Positions 57,776 to 61,826 of a DNA stretch of 64,000 nucleotides are shown here, piece after piece. The first letter of the stretch is position 1, and the number at the start of each line of letters is the position of its first letter. The stretch lies in assembly GCF_027579695.1 (NCBI RefSeq), contig NC_083587.1, positions 38,063,732 through 38,127,731 of the forward strand, written 5' to 3'. Both the position numbers and the translations under genes were made by a program. Origin of the DNA: Neoarius graeffei. Lineage: Eukaryota > Chordata > Actinopteri > Siluriformes > Ariidae. The notes under the pieces were generated by a model. It worked only from the letters and a program-made list of their open reading frames with translations. It was not told where the DNA came from and did no database searches.

Positions 57776-58748
57776 ATCAGAGAAAAATAAAGTCACTGAA
57801 AAGTGATCTCTAAACTAAAAATAAAATGCACCTTGAGTTGTCGAGCCTGTCTCCCAGTTCCTCATTCCCTAAACTGTGAGAGGGTTGCAGCAACATGGGC
57901 AATTTCCTATGGTGGCAATAGTACATTGTGTTTTATATAGATGCTCCTGAAATCAAGTTGTGTCTATGTCCTAGAGCACCATGCTACCCCAGGTAGGCAA
58001 CACCACTGCTAGCCTATGGAAAAATTACTGTATAAGTCAGTAGGCTATGTACACCATGCCTGCTATCTGTATGCATGATGTATGAAACAAAAAACCAGCC
58101 AAACCTAAACACATAAAATATAATAATTAATGCATAAAAGAGTAAGGGTGCCATAAAACAGCAAAATGCCATGAGGAAAACAGAACAAAGTATTGAAAAT
58201 TACTTAAGGAAGTGATCCAATTTGTCTGGAGCATTGTTAAGACAAAAAAGACAAAAGTACAGTAGGTTGTATTTGTTTTTTAACTTTATTTTGAACTCTA
58301 GGTTGTTAGATATCTTTTGAAGTGTAATTAGGTGGTTTATTATGAGCTAGCTCTAAACTAACTGATAGTTGTGTGTGTTGTTTGAACTCTCAATGAAAAT
58401 GGGAAAAGATACGTTACACGTTGAAATGCAGGTAGCTAGTGAGCTACCTTCAATGGAAAATTTCAAACAGATTAGGGCTGTTACTACTCACTACAGAAAT
58501 GTTTATGAAGGAATTCATTCATATGTTTCTCAGTACAGGAAACCATGTTGAGTGTATCGTTGCAGTAATTGCACATACAGTACAGGTATGGTGGATCAGC
58601 ATTCGATTGAAAATGCTCAAATTTTCTTTGAAACATGTTTGTGCTTGAGATGCATGAATAAACTCAGAATCTCACTTTCAAAATCGAGGAAGAAGTTGGG
58701 CTCTTCATCAAGGTCTGTGCACGTCAAAACTTTTAGAAGGTTCCCCAT
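14982..58748 (-). CDS. cyrib: CYRIB/FAM49B (CYFIP-related Rac1 interactor B), complete 10-exon coding region
   Basis: Ten coding exons on the minus strand join in frame to 325 residues, against 324 in the human protein as I recall it. Coding segments are 58748-58676, 48359-48238, 46546-46441, 37183-37044, 28496-28419, 22632-22516, 22406-22327, 22230-22104, 21800-21730 and 15045-14982. All nine introns are GT-AG and the phases agree. The N-terminus is MGNLLKVLT, with Gly2 available for myristoylation. The protein belongs to the CYRI/DUF1394 family, which binds active Rac1 and limits SCAR/WAVE-driven actin protrusion at the plasma membrane. The Arg pair needed for Rac1 binding in human (R160/R161) is present as R161/R162 in YYRRTLNRM. 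The one-residue shift comes from an extra residue near position 110. Residue 267 is Tyr where I recall His in the mammalian LYDHVHPVG segment. CYRIB fits better than CYRIA because of segments such as [19 protein letters not shown] and [17 protein letters not shown]. Which teleost paralogue this is cannot be told here. Confidence 0.95.
15046..15517. other. Last intron of cyrib, no feature seen
   Basis: Intron sequence between the final cyrib exon and the beta element. Nothing recognised. Confidence 0.6.
15518..17122 (+). mobile_element. Beta Tc1 element, full length
   Basis: The 1605-bp element has ends CAACCCCGATTCCAAAAAAG and its complement, with TA on both sides. Inner repeats (AACACATCTCAAAAAAGTTG near 15703 and its complement near 16910) form an IR/DR layout. 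It carries one unbroken ORF with an altered catalytic residue. Confidence 0.93.
15880..16902 (+). CDS. Beta Tc1 transposase, full-length 340-aa ORF with catalytic Glu to Lys
   Basis: The ATG at 15880 opens [20 protein letters not shown]. The N-terminal helix-turn-helix ([20 protein letters not shown]) is followed by a second DNA-binding unit ([20 protein letters not shown]). The catalytic domain has D154 ([10 protein letters not shown]) and D244 (FQHDNAKPH). The expected Glu at 279 is Lys: codon AAA at 16714-16716 in DLSPIKNIW, where sister copies have GAA (IENIW). The open frame is otherwise complete. Loss of the third acidic residue should abolish DDE chemistry, so the product, if made, could bind ends but probably not cut. 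Confidence 0.9.
   Translation: MGRGSPSPLILRPQIVEQYQKGVRQCKIAKSLNISSSTVHNIIKRFRESGRISVRKGQGRKTILGARDLRALRRHCITYRHASVLEITKWAQEYFQRTLSVNTIHRAIRRCQLKLYSSKKKPYLNMIQKRRRLLWAKAHLKWTVAKWKTVLWSDESKFEVLDGNQGRRVICTKEEKDDPSCYQRSVQKPASLMVWGCISACGMGNLHIWKDTINAERYIQVLEQHMLPSRRRLFQGRPCIFQHDNAKPHTASITASWLRRRRVRVLNWPACSPDLSPIKNIWRIIKRKIRQKRPKTVEQLESYIRQEWVNIPIPKLEQLVSSVPRRLQAVVKRKGDVSQW
17416..18190. repeat. Unclassified interspersed repeat with 9-base inverted ends
   Basis: It opens ACCTCGCCC and closes GGGCGAGGT. A near-palindrome, CTCGCCCGCTACGGAGTGAG, lies at the start. The text (GGTCATCCGGTCAAGGTCAC) looks like a repeated fish element. No clear target duplication or ORF. Confidence 0.5.
18240..19838 (+). 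mobile_element. Alpha Tc1 element, full length with damaged ORF
   Basis: About 1.6 kb with CAGTGGTGCTTGAAAGTTTG ends and TA on both sides, inside the last cyrib intron. Long terminal repeats of about 190 bases match the other alpha copies. Confidence 0.93.
18607..19618 (+). pseudogene. Alpha transposase pseudogene with frameshifts
   Basis: [20 protein letters not shown] opens the frame. A 10-base deletion near 18934 shifts the frame after RRTLNN, and a further indel near 19047 follows. The second part (from about 19031) keeps the first Asp ([11 protein letters not shown]), [10 protein letters not shown] and the catalytic Glu (DLNPIEMLW), so the catalytic residues survive but the chain is broken. 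Confidence 0.88.
20050..20452 (+). repeat. V-core SINE with AATAAAG-(TTC)n tail
   Basis: Same tRNA-like head and V-core as the 367 copy, but the 3' half is different: TGAAGTGCGCTTGAGCAGGG, CACTGCTTCAGATGGGTTAA, then AATGAATAAAGTTCTTCTTC. So the head and core are joined to another tail type. Confidence 0.88.
20453..21059. other. Intron sequence with one short perfect hairpin
   Basis: The only structure seen is a 13-base perfect stem with a 7-base loop (CTTCACTCATAGT at 20730-20742 and its complement at 20750-20762). Otherwise nothing is recognised. Confidence 0.6.
21060..21466 (+). repeat. V-core SINE with (TTC)n tail
   Basis: tRNA-like head (GGTGTAGTGGTTAGCACTGT), V-core and the same tail type as 20050 (CACTGCTTCAGATGGGTTAA), ending GGCTTCTTCTC. 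It lies 260 bases from cyrib exon 9. Confidence 0.88.
21730..21800 (-). CDS. cyrib: cyrib coding exon 9
   Basis: The exon has 23 codons plus two bases: [20 protein letters not shown] then NAL. The acceptor is CTGAACAG and the donor is GTAAGA. The MKGCIKVL start matches the family exactly. Confidence 0.95.
22104..22230 (-). CDS. cyrib: cyrib coding exon 8
   Basis: One base completes Pro239, then 42 codons run from [20 protein letters not shown] to [10 protein letters not shown]. The exon encodes [11 protein letters not shown], with Tyr267 in place of the His I recall in mammals. The donor is GTGAGT. Confidence 0.95.
22327..22406 (-). CDS. cyrib: cyrib coding exon 7
   Basis: The exon has 26 codons plus two bases: [20 protein letters not shown] then KVMLET. 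The acceptor is TTTCTACAG and the donor is GTAAGT. The sequence is nearly identical to the mammalian segment. Confidence 0.95.
22516..22632 (-). CDS. cyrib: cyrib coding exon 6
   Basis: This is a 39-codon phase-0 exon from [20 protein letters not shown] to TTKFVSE. The acceptor is CTTTGCAG and the donor is GTAAGA. It lies in a compact cluster of exons with introns of only 109 and 96 bases, unlike the rest of the gene. Confidence 0.95.
22633..24090. other. Intron, with a promoter-like patch near 23000
   Basis: No repeat is confidently recognised. Around 23015-23070 two ATTGG words (CCAAT on the other strand) precede TTTTATAGGG, which could be a worn LTR or MITE. The rest is AT-rich. Confidence 0.35.
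24554..25062 (+). pseudogene. Exon-like segments inside the Harbinger-like family
   Basis: An acidic segment ([16 protein letters not shown], around 24600-24730) ends at a GTAAAT donor-like site. A second open segment ([20 protein letters not shown] onward, 24830-25060) follows an AG acceptor-like site. MGPKKK at 24554 is soon stopped. Both are present in the inverted copy too. I do not recognise the family. It could be a worn accessory protein or a captured host fragment. Confidence 0.35.
25082..26638. mobile_element. Inner copy of the same element, opposite orientation
   Basis: It starts AGCCTCAATCACAACCCGCT and ends TGGTGGGTTGTGAGTGAGGCT. A perfect TAA duplicate lies at 25079-25081 and 26639-26641. 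Its sequence is the reverse complement of the outer element: 24091-25078 matches 25640-26638, and 25082-25636 matches 26642-27192. The inner copy shows the uninterrupted target (ATGTTAATTTACC), confirming the insertion. Confidence 0.85.
27196..28418. other. Intron, nothing recognised
   Basis: AT-rich with short chance ORFs only. Confidence 0.55.
28419..28496 (-). CDS. cyrib: cyrib coding exon 5 (Rac1-binding Arg pair)
   Basis: This is a 26-codon phase-0 exon, [20 protein letters not shown] followed by KINNVP, with donor GTAAGT and acceptor CCCCTCAG. It carries R161/R162, which correspond to the human Arg pair required for Rac1 binding. Confidence 0.95.
29136..29979 (+). repeat. Copy 1 of an inverted intronic duplication (interrupted by a LINE)
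   Basis: 29136-29365 (AAATTCTGATCAGATG to AGGAATTCATAAG) and the flank 29926-29979 match, inverted, 45922-46215 in another cyrib intron. Copy 1 holds a LINE fragment that copy 2 lacks. The epsilon MITE adjoins both copies. Confidence 0.8.
29373..29925 (+). mobile_element. 5'-truncated non-LTR retrotransposon (LINE) 3' end
   Basis: Translation gives a reverse transcriptase C-terminal region: [20 protein letters not shown], then [20 protein letters not shown], followed in broken frames by [20 protein letters not shown] and [13 protein letters not shown]. The end is (GGAT)n. RTE or a similar clade is likely but unproven. Stops make it non-functional. Confidence 0.82.
29980..30524. mobile_element. 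Epsilon non-autonomous Tc1-like MITE
   Basis: 545 bases, ends CAGTACCATTCAAACTTTTG and TTTTTGACTGGTACTG, with TA on both sides. No transposase. Confidence 0.85.
30525..31018. other. Intron, nothing recognised
   Basis: No gene or clear repeat. Confidence 0.55.
31019..31138 (+). repeat. Truncated SINE 3' end
   Basis: CATCAAGGGTGTATTCCTGC, GATAGGTTCCTG and CCAGGATAAAGCG followed by GAATGAATAAATGAA resemble the 3' part of a V-core SINE subtype. No head is present. Confidence 0.6.
31400..32045 (-). pseudogene. 18S rRNA pseudogene fragment, split by a MITE
   Basis: Minus-strand sequence at 31620-31400 follows the 3' third of eukaryotic 18S rRNA: GATGTCC-GGGCTGCACG, GCGTGTGCCTACCCTG, AACCCCATTC, CATGAATGAGGAATTCCCAG, AAGTCCTTGCCCTTT. 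It continues across the MITE into GATGCCCTTAA at 32045-32030. Many substitutions show it is old. Antisense ORFs here are artefacts. Confidence 0.88.
31621..32029. mobile_element. MITE inserted in the 18S fragment
   Basis: 409 bases with diverged inverted ends (AGCCCAGTGCACACGGGCGA and the complement of TTGCCCGTGTGCGCCGGAAT). TAA is duplicated at 31618-31620 and 32030-32032. The uninterrupted site is known from 18S itself (CATCTAAGGGCATC), which proves the boundaries. The TAA target suggests Harbinger. Confidence 0.85.
32309..34267. other. Intron with a (GA)n microsatellite
   Basis: The only clear feature is (GA)n at 32767-32804 followed by a GT-rich patch. No gene seen. Confidence 0.6.
34268..34614 (-). 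repeat. V-core SINE
   Basis: Antisense copy from CTCATCCTGTACAGGGTCGC through the V-core complement to ACCACTAAACCACCATGCCA. Diverged from the young copies. Confidence 0.88.
34846..36232 (-). mobile_element. Degraded Tc1-like element with a SINE inside
   Basis: The right end is CCAACTTGTTCTGATTTGGG then GTTG with TA. The left end carries the matching AAAATCAGAAAAAGTTGG. Minus-strand translation shows [14 protein letters not shown], the first-Asp region of a Tc1 transposase, interrupted by a (CA)n run at 34998-35040. The remainder has stops and deletions. A young SINE lies at 35699. Confidence 0.78.
35699..36076 (+). repeat. Young V-core SINE, 12-bp target duplication
   Basis: Close to the 367 copy. 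ACAAATGAAATG is duplicated at 35687-35698 and 36077-36088. The tail is only a few GATGA units. Little decay in the A and B boxes (TGGTGTAGTGG, GGTTCGAGCCC). Confidence 0.94.
36233..37043. other. Intron, nothing recognised
   Basis: No gene or clear repeat before cyrib exon 4. Confidence 0.55.
37044..37183 (-). CDS. cyrib: cyrib coding exon 4
   Basis: Two bases complete Glu101, then 46 codons run from [18 protein letters not shown] to [29 protein letters not shown] is essentially invariant in the family. The TNETYSDAT stretch is one residue longer than the human segment I recall. The donor is GTGGTT. Confidence 0.95.
37184..37796. other. Intron, nothing recognised
   Basis: No gene or clear repeat. 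Confidence 0.55.
37805..38227. mobile_element. hAT-like non-autonomous element 1
   Basis: 423 bases with 12-base inverted ends TAGTGCTGTAGT and ACTACCACACTA (two mismatches). Flanked by GTTTCTAC at 37797-37804 and 38228-38235. The 8-base target fits the hAT pattern nTnnnnAn. The body has repeated CTTGGTCTTG words and no ORF of note. Confidence 0.85.
38236..40363. mobile_element. hAT-like element 2 with a THAP-like 5' fragment
   Basis: 2128 bases with ends CAGAGGTGGACAAAGTA and TTACTGTCCACCTCTG. Flanked by the same GTTTCTAC at 38228-38235 and 40364-40371. Contains a THAP-like start (38549), a 53/55-base tandem duplication at 39066-39172 (CCTCGACATGAGTGCAGCCA in each unit), and a TA run near 39950. 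No hAT transposase was recognised. Confidence 0.85.
38549..38746 (+). pseudogene. THAP-type zinc finger N-terminus, disrupted by a 41-bp tandem triplication
   Basis: [20 protein letters not shown] then [13 protein letters not shown] resembles the start of a THAP domain (Cys-x3-Cys and the FP/W positions). The DNA for [12 protein letters not shown] is then repeated at 38608, 38649 and 38690 in 41-base steps, each copy shifting the frame. The later Cys-x2-His pair is absent. It looks like a captured or ancestral THAP exon that has degenerated. Confidence 0.6.
40372..41220. other. Intron, nothing recognised
   Basis: No gene or clear repeat. Confidence 0.55.
41332..41551 (+). pseudogene. THAP-like exon relic, left arm
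   Basis: [20 protein letters not shown] starts at 41332 and is stopped. In the next frame [13 protein letters not shown] and later VCSLQFHKG follow, ending at a GTAAGA donor-like site. Cys-x3-Cys, FNLP and Cys-x2-(His) order is that of a THAP C2CH finger. Frameshifted; the His of the final pair reads Gln in CSLQFH. Confidence 0.6.
41959..42033. repeat. (CA)n microsatellite
   Basis: About 75 bases of pure CA inside the right arm of the THAP inverted repeat. Confidence 0.95.
42108..42320 (-). pseudogene. THAP-like exon relic, right arm
   Basis: Minus strand: [20 protein letters not shown] followed by [13 protein letters not shown] and a stop, then ECSLHFHGG with a GTAAGA donor-like site. The start Met has become Arg (ATG to AGG). 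This copy keeps Cys-Ser-Leu-His. Confidence 0.6.
43125..44728 (+). mobile_element. Beta Tc1 element, innermost layer
   Basis: CAACCCCGATTCC ends; right TA at 44729-44730, left TA now reads GA (43123-43124). The interrupted alpha sequence reads through as TATTA-TACTTGGTC in other copies, which fixes the site. Confidence 0.92.
43487..44504 (+). pseudogene. Beta transposase pseudogene (innermost copy)
   Basis: [20 protein letters not shown] opens the frame. A three-base deletion removes one Ser in SLNISS. An inserted base at about 44308 (GATCTATTCACCC against GATCTTTCACCC) shifts the frame before the catalytic Glu, giving [11 protein letters not shown] further nonsense codon appears at CTATAATCC. 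Both Asp residues are present, the Glu lies in the wrong frame. Confidence 0.88.
44808..45432 (-). pseudogene. Alpha transposase with internal deletion
   Basis: [20 protein letters not shown] starts at 45432. The chain runs to VGEVTKDPG and then jumps to the equivalent of residue about 200 ([11 protein letters not shown] in another frame), losing the first catalytic Asp. The Glu codon is intact (PNEMLW, context AACGAA). A TGA follows at LWKDLK. Confidence 0.85.
45922..46215 (-). repeat. Copy 2 of the inverted intronic duplication
   Basis: Reverse complement of 29136-29365 joined to 29926-29979, without the LINE. It ends 226 bases from cyrib exon 3. 46216-46440 shows nothing else. Confidence 0.8.
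46441..46546 (-). CDS. cyrib: cyrib coding exon 3
   Basis: The exon has 35 codons plus one base. It begins [15 protein letters not shown] and ends [12 protein letters not shown]. The acceptor is TTTCTTTAG and the donor is GTAACT. The KFYEFSQRL segment is a family hallmark. Confidence 0.95.
46550..46577. repeat. (AAATA)n microsatellite
   Basis: Five AAATA units just upstream (in gene sense) of the exon 3 acceptor. Confidence 0.9.
46723..46783. repeat. (GGTAT)n and (GGTA)n microsatellite
   Basis: Five-base GGTAT units followed by four-base GGTA units. Confidence 0.9.
46784..47274. repeat. Palindromic MITE-like repeat
   Basis: Self-complementary words (AAAGTCAGAAATTT, TCAGAAATTCT) on both sides of a centre near 47030. 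The ends GGGGGATAATATTCC and the complement of CCCCCCAGACTATTACC are related. No ORF. Confidence 0.5.
47275..48237. other. Intron; possible worn THAP-like reading near 47600
   Basis: Minus-strand 47510-47700 reads [33 protein letters not shown], which recalls the Cys...FNLP part of the THAP relics, but is too short to assign. A (GT)n run lies at 47702-47740. Otherwise nothing. Confidence 0.3.
48238..48359 (-). CDS. cyrib: cyrib coding exon 2
   Basis: Two bases complete Asn25, then 40 codons run from [13 protein letters not shown] to [10 protein letters not shown]. The acceptor is TTTTCTAG and the donor is GTACAC. The matching human segment ([20 protein letters not shown]) is strongly similar. 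Confidence 0.95.
48360..48929. other. First coding intron, near exon 2, nothing recognised
   Basis: No gene or clear repeat. Confidence 0.55.
48930..49246 (+). repeat. Head-truncated V-core SINE with (TTC)n-type tail
   Basis: Begins at the V-core (GGCCTTTCTGTGTGGAGTTT) and continues into TGAAGTGCCCTTGAGCAATG, CACTGCTTCAGATGGGTTAA and AATAAAGTTGTTGTTG. No tRNA head. Confidence 0.85.
49247..49719. other. Intron, nothing recognised
   Basis: No gene or clear repeat; a short (CA)n occurs near 49540. Confidence 0.55.
49720..51324 (-). mobile_element. Beta Tc1 element, full length, truncated ORF
   Basis: 1605 bases, CAACCCCGATTCC ends, TA on both sides, in the first coding intron of cyrib. Same orientation as, and 3.3 kb from, the beta copy at 53066. 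Confidence 0.93.
50093..50962 (-). pseudogene. Beta transposase, truncated at residue 289
   Basis: [20 protein letters not shown] begins at 50962. The frame is open through both Asp regions and the Glu (SSIENIW, with Pro changed to Ser) and ends at TGA in KRKI-stop, where the 15880 copy reads KIRQKRP. CGA to TGA is a CpG change. About 51 C-terminal residues are lost. Confidence 0.9.
51325..53065. other. First coding intron with a hairpin and two microsatellites
   Basis: A 21-base stem with one mismatch (51491-51511 and 51545-51565, core AGGAAACGTGTGACCT) encloses CCCTAAACTTAACCCT. (AC)n at 51962-52010 and (GT)n at 52942-52990 are the other features. Confidence 0.7.
53066..54670 (-). mobile_element. 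Beta Tc1 element, full length, truncated ORF (second)
   Basis: 1605 bases, CAACCCCGATTCC ends, TA on both sides. Very close to the 49720 copy. Confidence 0.93.
53439..54308 (-). pseudogene. Beta transposase, truncated at the same codon
   Basis: Start at 54308. The frame keeps both Asp regions ([11 protein letters not shown], altered from DNAKPH) and Glu (LSPIENIW), and ends at the same TGA (KRKI-stop) as the 49720 copy. Its original TAA is also changed (GGGAAACATGG). Confidence 0.9.
54671..55288. other. Intron, nothing recognised
   Basis: No gene or clear repeat. Confidence 0.55.
55289..56889 (+). mobile_element. Alpha Tc1 element, full length, with an unbroken ORF
   Basis: 1601 bases, CAGTGGTGCTCAAAAGTTTG left end and AAGCACCACTG right end, TA on both sides. 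The best preserved alpha copy. Confidence 0.93.
55648..56670 (+). CDS. Alpha Tc1 transposase, full-length 340-aa ORF with catalytic Glu to Lys
   Basis: [20 protein letters not shown] starts at 55648; the upstream in-frame Met is ignored because MART is the common start. The helix-turn-helix lies in [21 protein letters not shown]153 ([13 protein letters not shown]) and D244 ([10 protein letters not shown], with Asn for the usual second Asp) are present. Residue 279 is Lys (AAA at 56482-56484, LNPIKMLW) where sister copies have Glu. DDE transposases need this acidic residue, so the protein is probably inactive despite an intact frame. Confidence 0.9.
   Translation: MARTKEIFEDLRKSVVDAHQVGKGYKTISKELGLHQSTVTQIVYKWRKFKTIVTLPRSGQPTKITPRARHVIVGKVTKDPRVTSKQLKASLTLANVNVHESTIRRTLNNNGVHGRVARRKPLLSKKNIAACLQFAKHHMDKPEGYWKNVLWTDETKIELFGLNEKRYVWRKKNTAFQHKNLIPSVKHGGGSIMVWACFATSGPGRLAIIDGIMNSELYQRILKENVRTSVHELNLKRRWVMQQDNNPKHTSRSTKEWLKKNKVHVLEWPSQSPDLNPIKMLWKDLKRAVHVRKPTNIPELKLFCTEEWAKIPPSQCAGLIDSYRKRLVAVIAAQGGHARY
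56890..57489. other. Intron, nothing recognised
   Basis: No gene or clear repeat. Confidence 0.55.
57490..57895. repeat. Possible solo LTR fragment with (TG)n
   Basis: GGTTAATGGCG, a C/T-rich end (GTCGAGCCTGTCTCCCAGTT) and AATAAAG recall fish LTRs. A long (TG)n at 57699-57771 lies within. No partner LTR. Confidence 0.3.
57896..58675. other. Intron next to cyrib exon 1, nothing recognised
   Basis: No gene or clear repeat. Confidence 0.55.
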
Positions 58749-58757
58749 GACAGGCAC
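58676..58757 (-). CDS. cyrib: cyrib coding exon 1 (start codon exon)
   Basis: ATG at 58748 opens [20 protein letters not shown], followed by LDFE plus one base of the next codon. The donor is GTGAG just below 58676. A pyrimidine-rich tract and AG end just above 58757, so only nine bases of 5' UTR lie in this exon, and an upstream non-coding exon should exist. The Met-Gly start keeps the family's myristoylation site. Confidence 0.95.
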
Positions 58758-59559
58758 CTAAAAAGAAAAAGAGAGAGGGGGAAAAATAACATGATAGAGT
58801 CAGACTGACAAGTGGACGAAGGCATATTATGACCTCCTGTGTCTCCCATCCAAAATGTAGCGCCTTTTCCTTTCGGTCTTTTTCCCTCACTCGCCAAGTG
58901 GTGCCAGAACCCAGATGTGCCATTCTGCCCCCACCCCCCTTGCCCCTCTCCAGACAGGCTGTGTGGTTTTCCTGCCCAAGAACACCCTACCAGATGTCAT
59001 CACCAACCGCAAGCCTTGCGACACACCCACATAGTACATGCGAGTTACAGGAATCCCTGTGCTTTAGTGCCTCATGCCAACCATGCGTGTCTGCATACAG
59101 CTTCAACTCAGTTCCCTGTAGAGGGGCCCCAAGCACTCTCTATCAAATTTTTAGGAAATAAAAACACAACGTACTGTCTTAGCAGAAAGCGGTGCTCTAA
59201 ATAGCTTTAGTTCTGTAGTCTCCTGGGAAAAGTGCACAGGGTTAAGAGCGTTGTGGTAAAAACTAATTCAGGGGTCACATGGGAAGCCACCATGTCTTAC
59301 CCTTTCAAAGTGGCAAATTTATCATAATGAACCACATATCTTACTCCAAGTCCAGAAAAATCCAGAAACTATGATGCAAAAAACAGCTTGACCTTCCCTG
59401 AATGTCACCCTACGTTCGTACTGGCACGTGACAAAATGACAGGTGGCCATTCGTTTGTATTTGTGTCATGCTGTGAGCTCAGCGACAGCAGCAAACAAAG
59501 TAACTGCACAACAAACCAACACTTCTATTAAGATTTTCTTGAGCTATGACAGTAAAGCA
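58758..59559. other. 5' UTR intron, nothing recognised
   Basis: Upstream of the start-codon exon. The ORFs at 58829-59204 overlap in two frames and have no family features. Confidence 0.5.
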
Positions 59560-59920
59560 CACTGTGGGTGGTAGAAATGGGCAACTGGACTTGCTTGAAA
59601 AGTCTTGAAAACGTTTCACCTCTCGTCCAAAAGGCTTCCTCAGTTCTGTCTGACTAATAGGGAGTATCAGATATTTATCTTCTCCTGGATCAGAATTAGA
59701 ATTCTGATGACCAGCTCATCTAAGGTGTCATTGAGGCATCATGTTGGTGTGGGTCACTGGAGGCTGGGTGTGAACGGCGAGTCATTAGGGTGATCAAAGG
59801 ATTGCCCGTTAGGGTGAGACGAGAGGTGAAACGTTTTCAAGAATTTTCAAGCAAGTCCAGTTGCCCATTTCTACCACCCACAGTTTACTATGACCTGGAT
59901 GATTGAGAATCTTCACAGAC
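59560..59920. repeat. Inverted-repeat element with 14-bp flanking duplication, Penelope-like
   Basis: ATGACAGTAAAGCA lies at 59546-59559 and 59921-59934. Inside, two 66-base arms (59562-59627 and 59818-59883) are inverted with one mismatch and carry GACGAGAGGTGAAACG. That motif and CTATGACCTGGATGATTGAG recall the terminal parts of fish Penelope-like elements. No reverse transcriptase or GIY-YIG domain is seen. Confidence 0.65.
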
Positions 59921-60071
59921 ATGACAGTAAAGCATCAAATTCAAACAACTGCCACAAATGATTCTACAGACCAATCTGATGGCATGTGTGGTCCAAATTT
60001 TCTTCACTTGCAATTTTAGTTTGTACCTATAATCAGCTCATTTACTAAAAATAGAATAAATCTTTAAAAAT

Positions 60072-60433
60072 GGGGGCAGCCATGGCCTGAAGATTAGAGA
60101 ACCCTTGGAGCTAAAGGGTTCCCGGGTCGATTCCCAGGACTGGCAGTAAAAAAAAAAAGTGTAAAGGGAGTTGAGTGAATGAACAGCACTTTACCCTCCC
60201 TCTATATCAAGACTGAAGTGCCCTTGAGCAAGGCACCAAACCCCCAACTGCTCCCTAGGTGCTGTAGCATAGCTGCCCACTGCTCTGGGTATGTGCGTGT
60301 GCTCACTGCTCACTTGTGTGTGCATGCATGTGTCGTGTGTTCACTGCTTGAGATGGGTTAAATGCAGAGGAGGAATTTCACTGTGCTTGAGTGTACAAAT
60401 GAATATGTATAAATAAAGTCGTCTTCTTCTAAA
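60072..60433 (+). repeat. SINE with a different tRNA-like head and the (TTC)n-type tail
   Basis: The head GGGGGCAGCCATGGCCTGAA with GGTTCCCGGGTCGATTCCC differs from the V-core SINE head. There is no V-core. The 3' half (TGAAGTGCCCTTGAGCAAGG, GAGATGGGTTAAATGCAGAG, AATAAAGTCGTCTTC) is that of 20050, 21060 and 48930. Confidence 0.85.
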
Positions 60434-60747
60434 AAGAACCTGTGGTGTCATCTTTTCTTGTCATACGTAACCTCTCATTACATGTGTATAAAGGCATTAC
60501 TAAGAAAAATAAAGCTCAGAAAGAAAGTTGTGTTGGTTCCCTGGTGAGTGTCTGTATCTGGTACAATAACTTTGCTTTGCAAATCTGCCACTGAAGCTAG
60601 CAGAACACAAGAGACTTGTCGCTTGACAGTGTAAACAGAGAGCGAGCCATACAAAGGCCATTAAAAACCAGATACAGTAGGGATTGAGGCCAAAGCCTTC
60701 AGAGTTTAATTGTGAAAATTTGCATCAAACAACATCCACCAAAAAAT

Positions 60748-61125
60748 CTCATCTCATCTCATTATCTGTAGCCGCTTTATCCTGTTCTACAGGGTCGCAG
60801 GCAAGCTGGAGCCTATCCCAGCTGACTACGGGCGAAAGGCGGGGTACACCCTGGACAAGTTGCCAGGTCATCACAGGGCTGACACATAGACACAGACAAC
60901 CATTCACACTCACATTCACACCTACGGTCAATTTAGAGTCACCAGTTAACCTAACCTGCATGTCTTTGGACTGTGGGGGAAACCGGAGCACCCGGAGGAA
61001 ACCCACGCAGACACGGGGAGAACATGCAAACTCCACACAGAAAGGCCCTCGCCGGCCACGGGGCTCGAACCCGGACCTTCTTACTGTGAGGCGACAGCGC
61101 TAACCACTACACCACCGTGCCGCCC
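60748..61125 (-). repeat. Young V-core SINE, 12-bp target duplication
   Basis: Antisense to 367-type. CCACCAAAAAAT is duplicated at 60736-60747 and 61126-61137. (CTCAT)n tail side, V-core complement, intact B box complement GGGCTCGAACCC. Confidence 0.94.
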
Positions 61126-61191
61126 CCACCAAAAAATGTGAATGATTATTTGGATGAAAAAAGAATATTACATCACACACACACACACACA

Positions 61192-61711
61192 CGTGCAAAA
61201 GTCTTAGGCAGCCTATTTTTTTTCCTCCACACAAACTTTATTGATTTCTATTTTATGACTGCAGTACAAAAACATTTTAGAGTTCCAAATGTTCATTTTC
61301 CAGCACAAAATTAAATGTTGGGGGGGGGATGTTTATACCTGATCAGCATATTACATAATGCACCACTTTTCAGCTTAAAAACCAAAACATAATGCAGACT
61401 GCTGGGTTTTGATGCAAAATGAAGACGCGAATATGACAGTCAAAGTGTCCAGAAGAACTGTGGCTGGTTCTGTAAGATGCTCAGTAAAACCTACAGCTCA
61501 TTTCCTTATAAAATTGCACTCACTGTACCTGAGACTACTTTTTTTTTTTAAAGCAAAGGGTCATCTCACACCAAATATTGATTTTCTTTCATTTATTATG
61601 GCTTACTGCTGTTTATGGGGTTTTTTAATGTTGAAACATTTCATTTCATTATTGTAAGCCATTTTAGTCAACAGCATTTCTTTACATGTGCATAAGACTT
61701 TTGCACAGTAC
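61192..61711. mobile_element. Non-autonomous Tc1-like element
   Basis: Ends GTGCAAAAGTCTTAGGCA and GCATAAGACTTTTGCACAGT. The interior contains GTCCAGAAGAACTGTGGCTG, a transposase 3' remnant (RRTVAGSVRCSVKP). The (CA)n at 61167-61187 adjoins the left end. Confidence 0.75.
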
Positions 61712-61791
61712 TGTATATAACCAGTGTTTCAGGTGAAAGGATGAAAAAATGTATGCTATGTTACAAAACACATATTTGCAGTTGTAAATTG

Positions 61792-61826
<35 letters not shown>

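Noticed and set aside
58829..59204. Two overlapping ORFs of 110 and 121 residues upstream of cyrib exon 1
   Set aside because: Low-complexity Pro/Ser/His-rich translations in two frames, no conserved motif.
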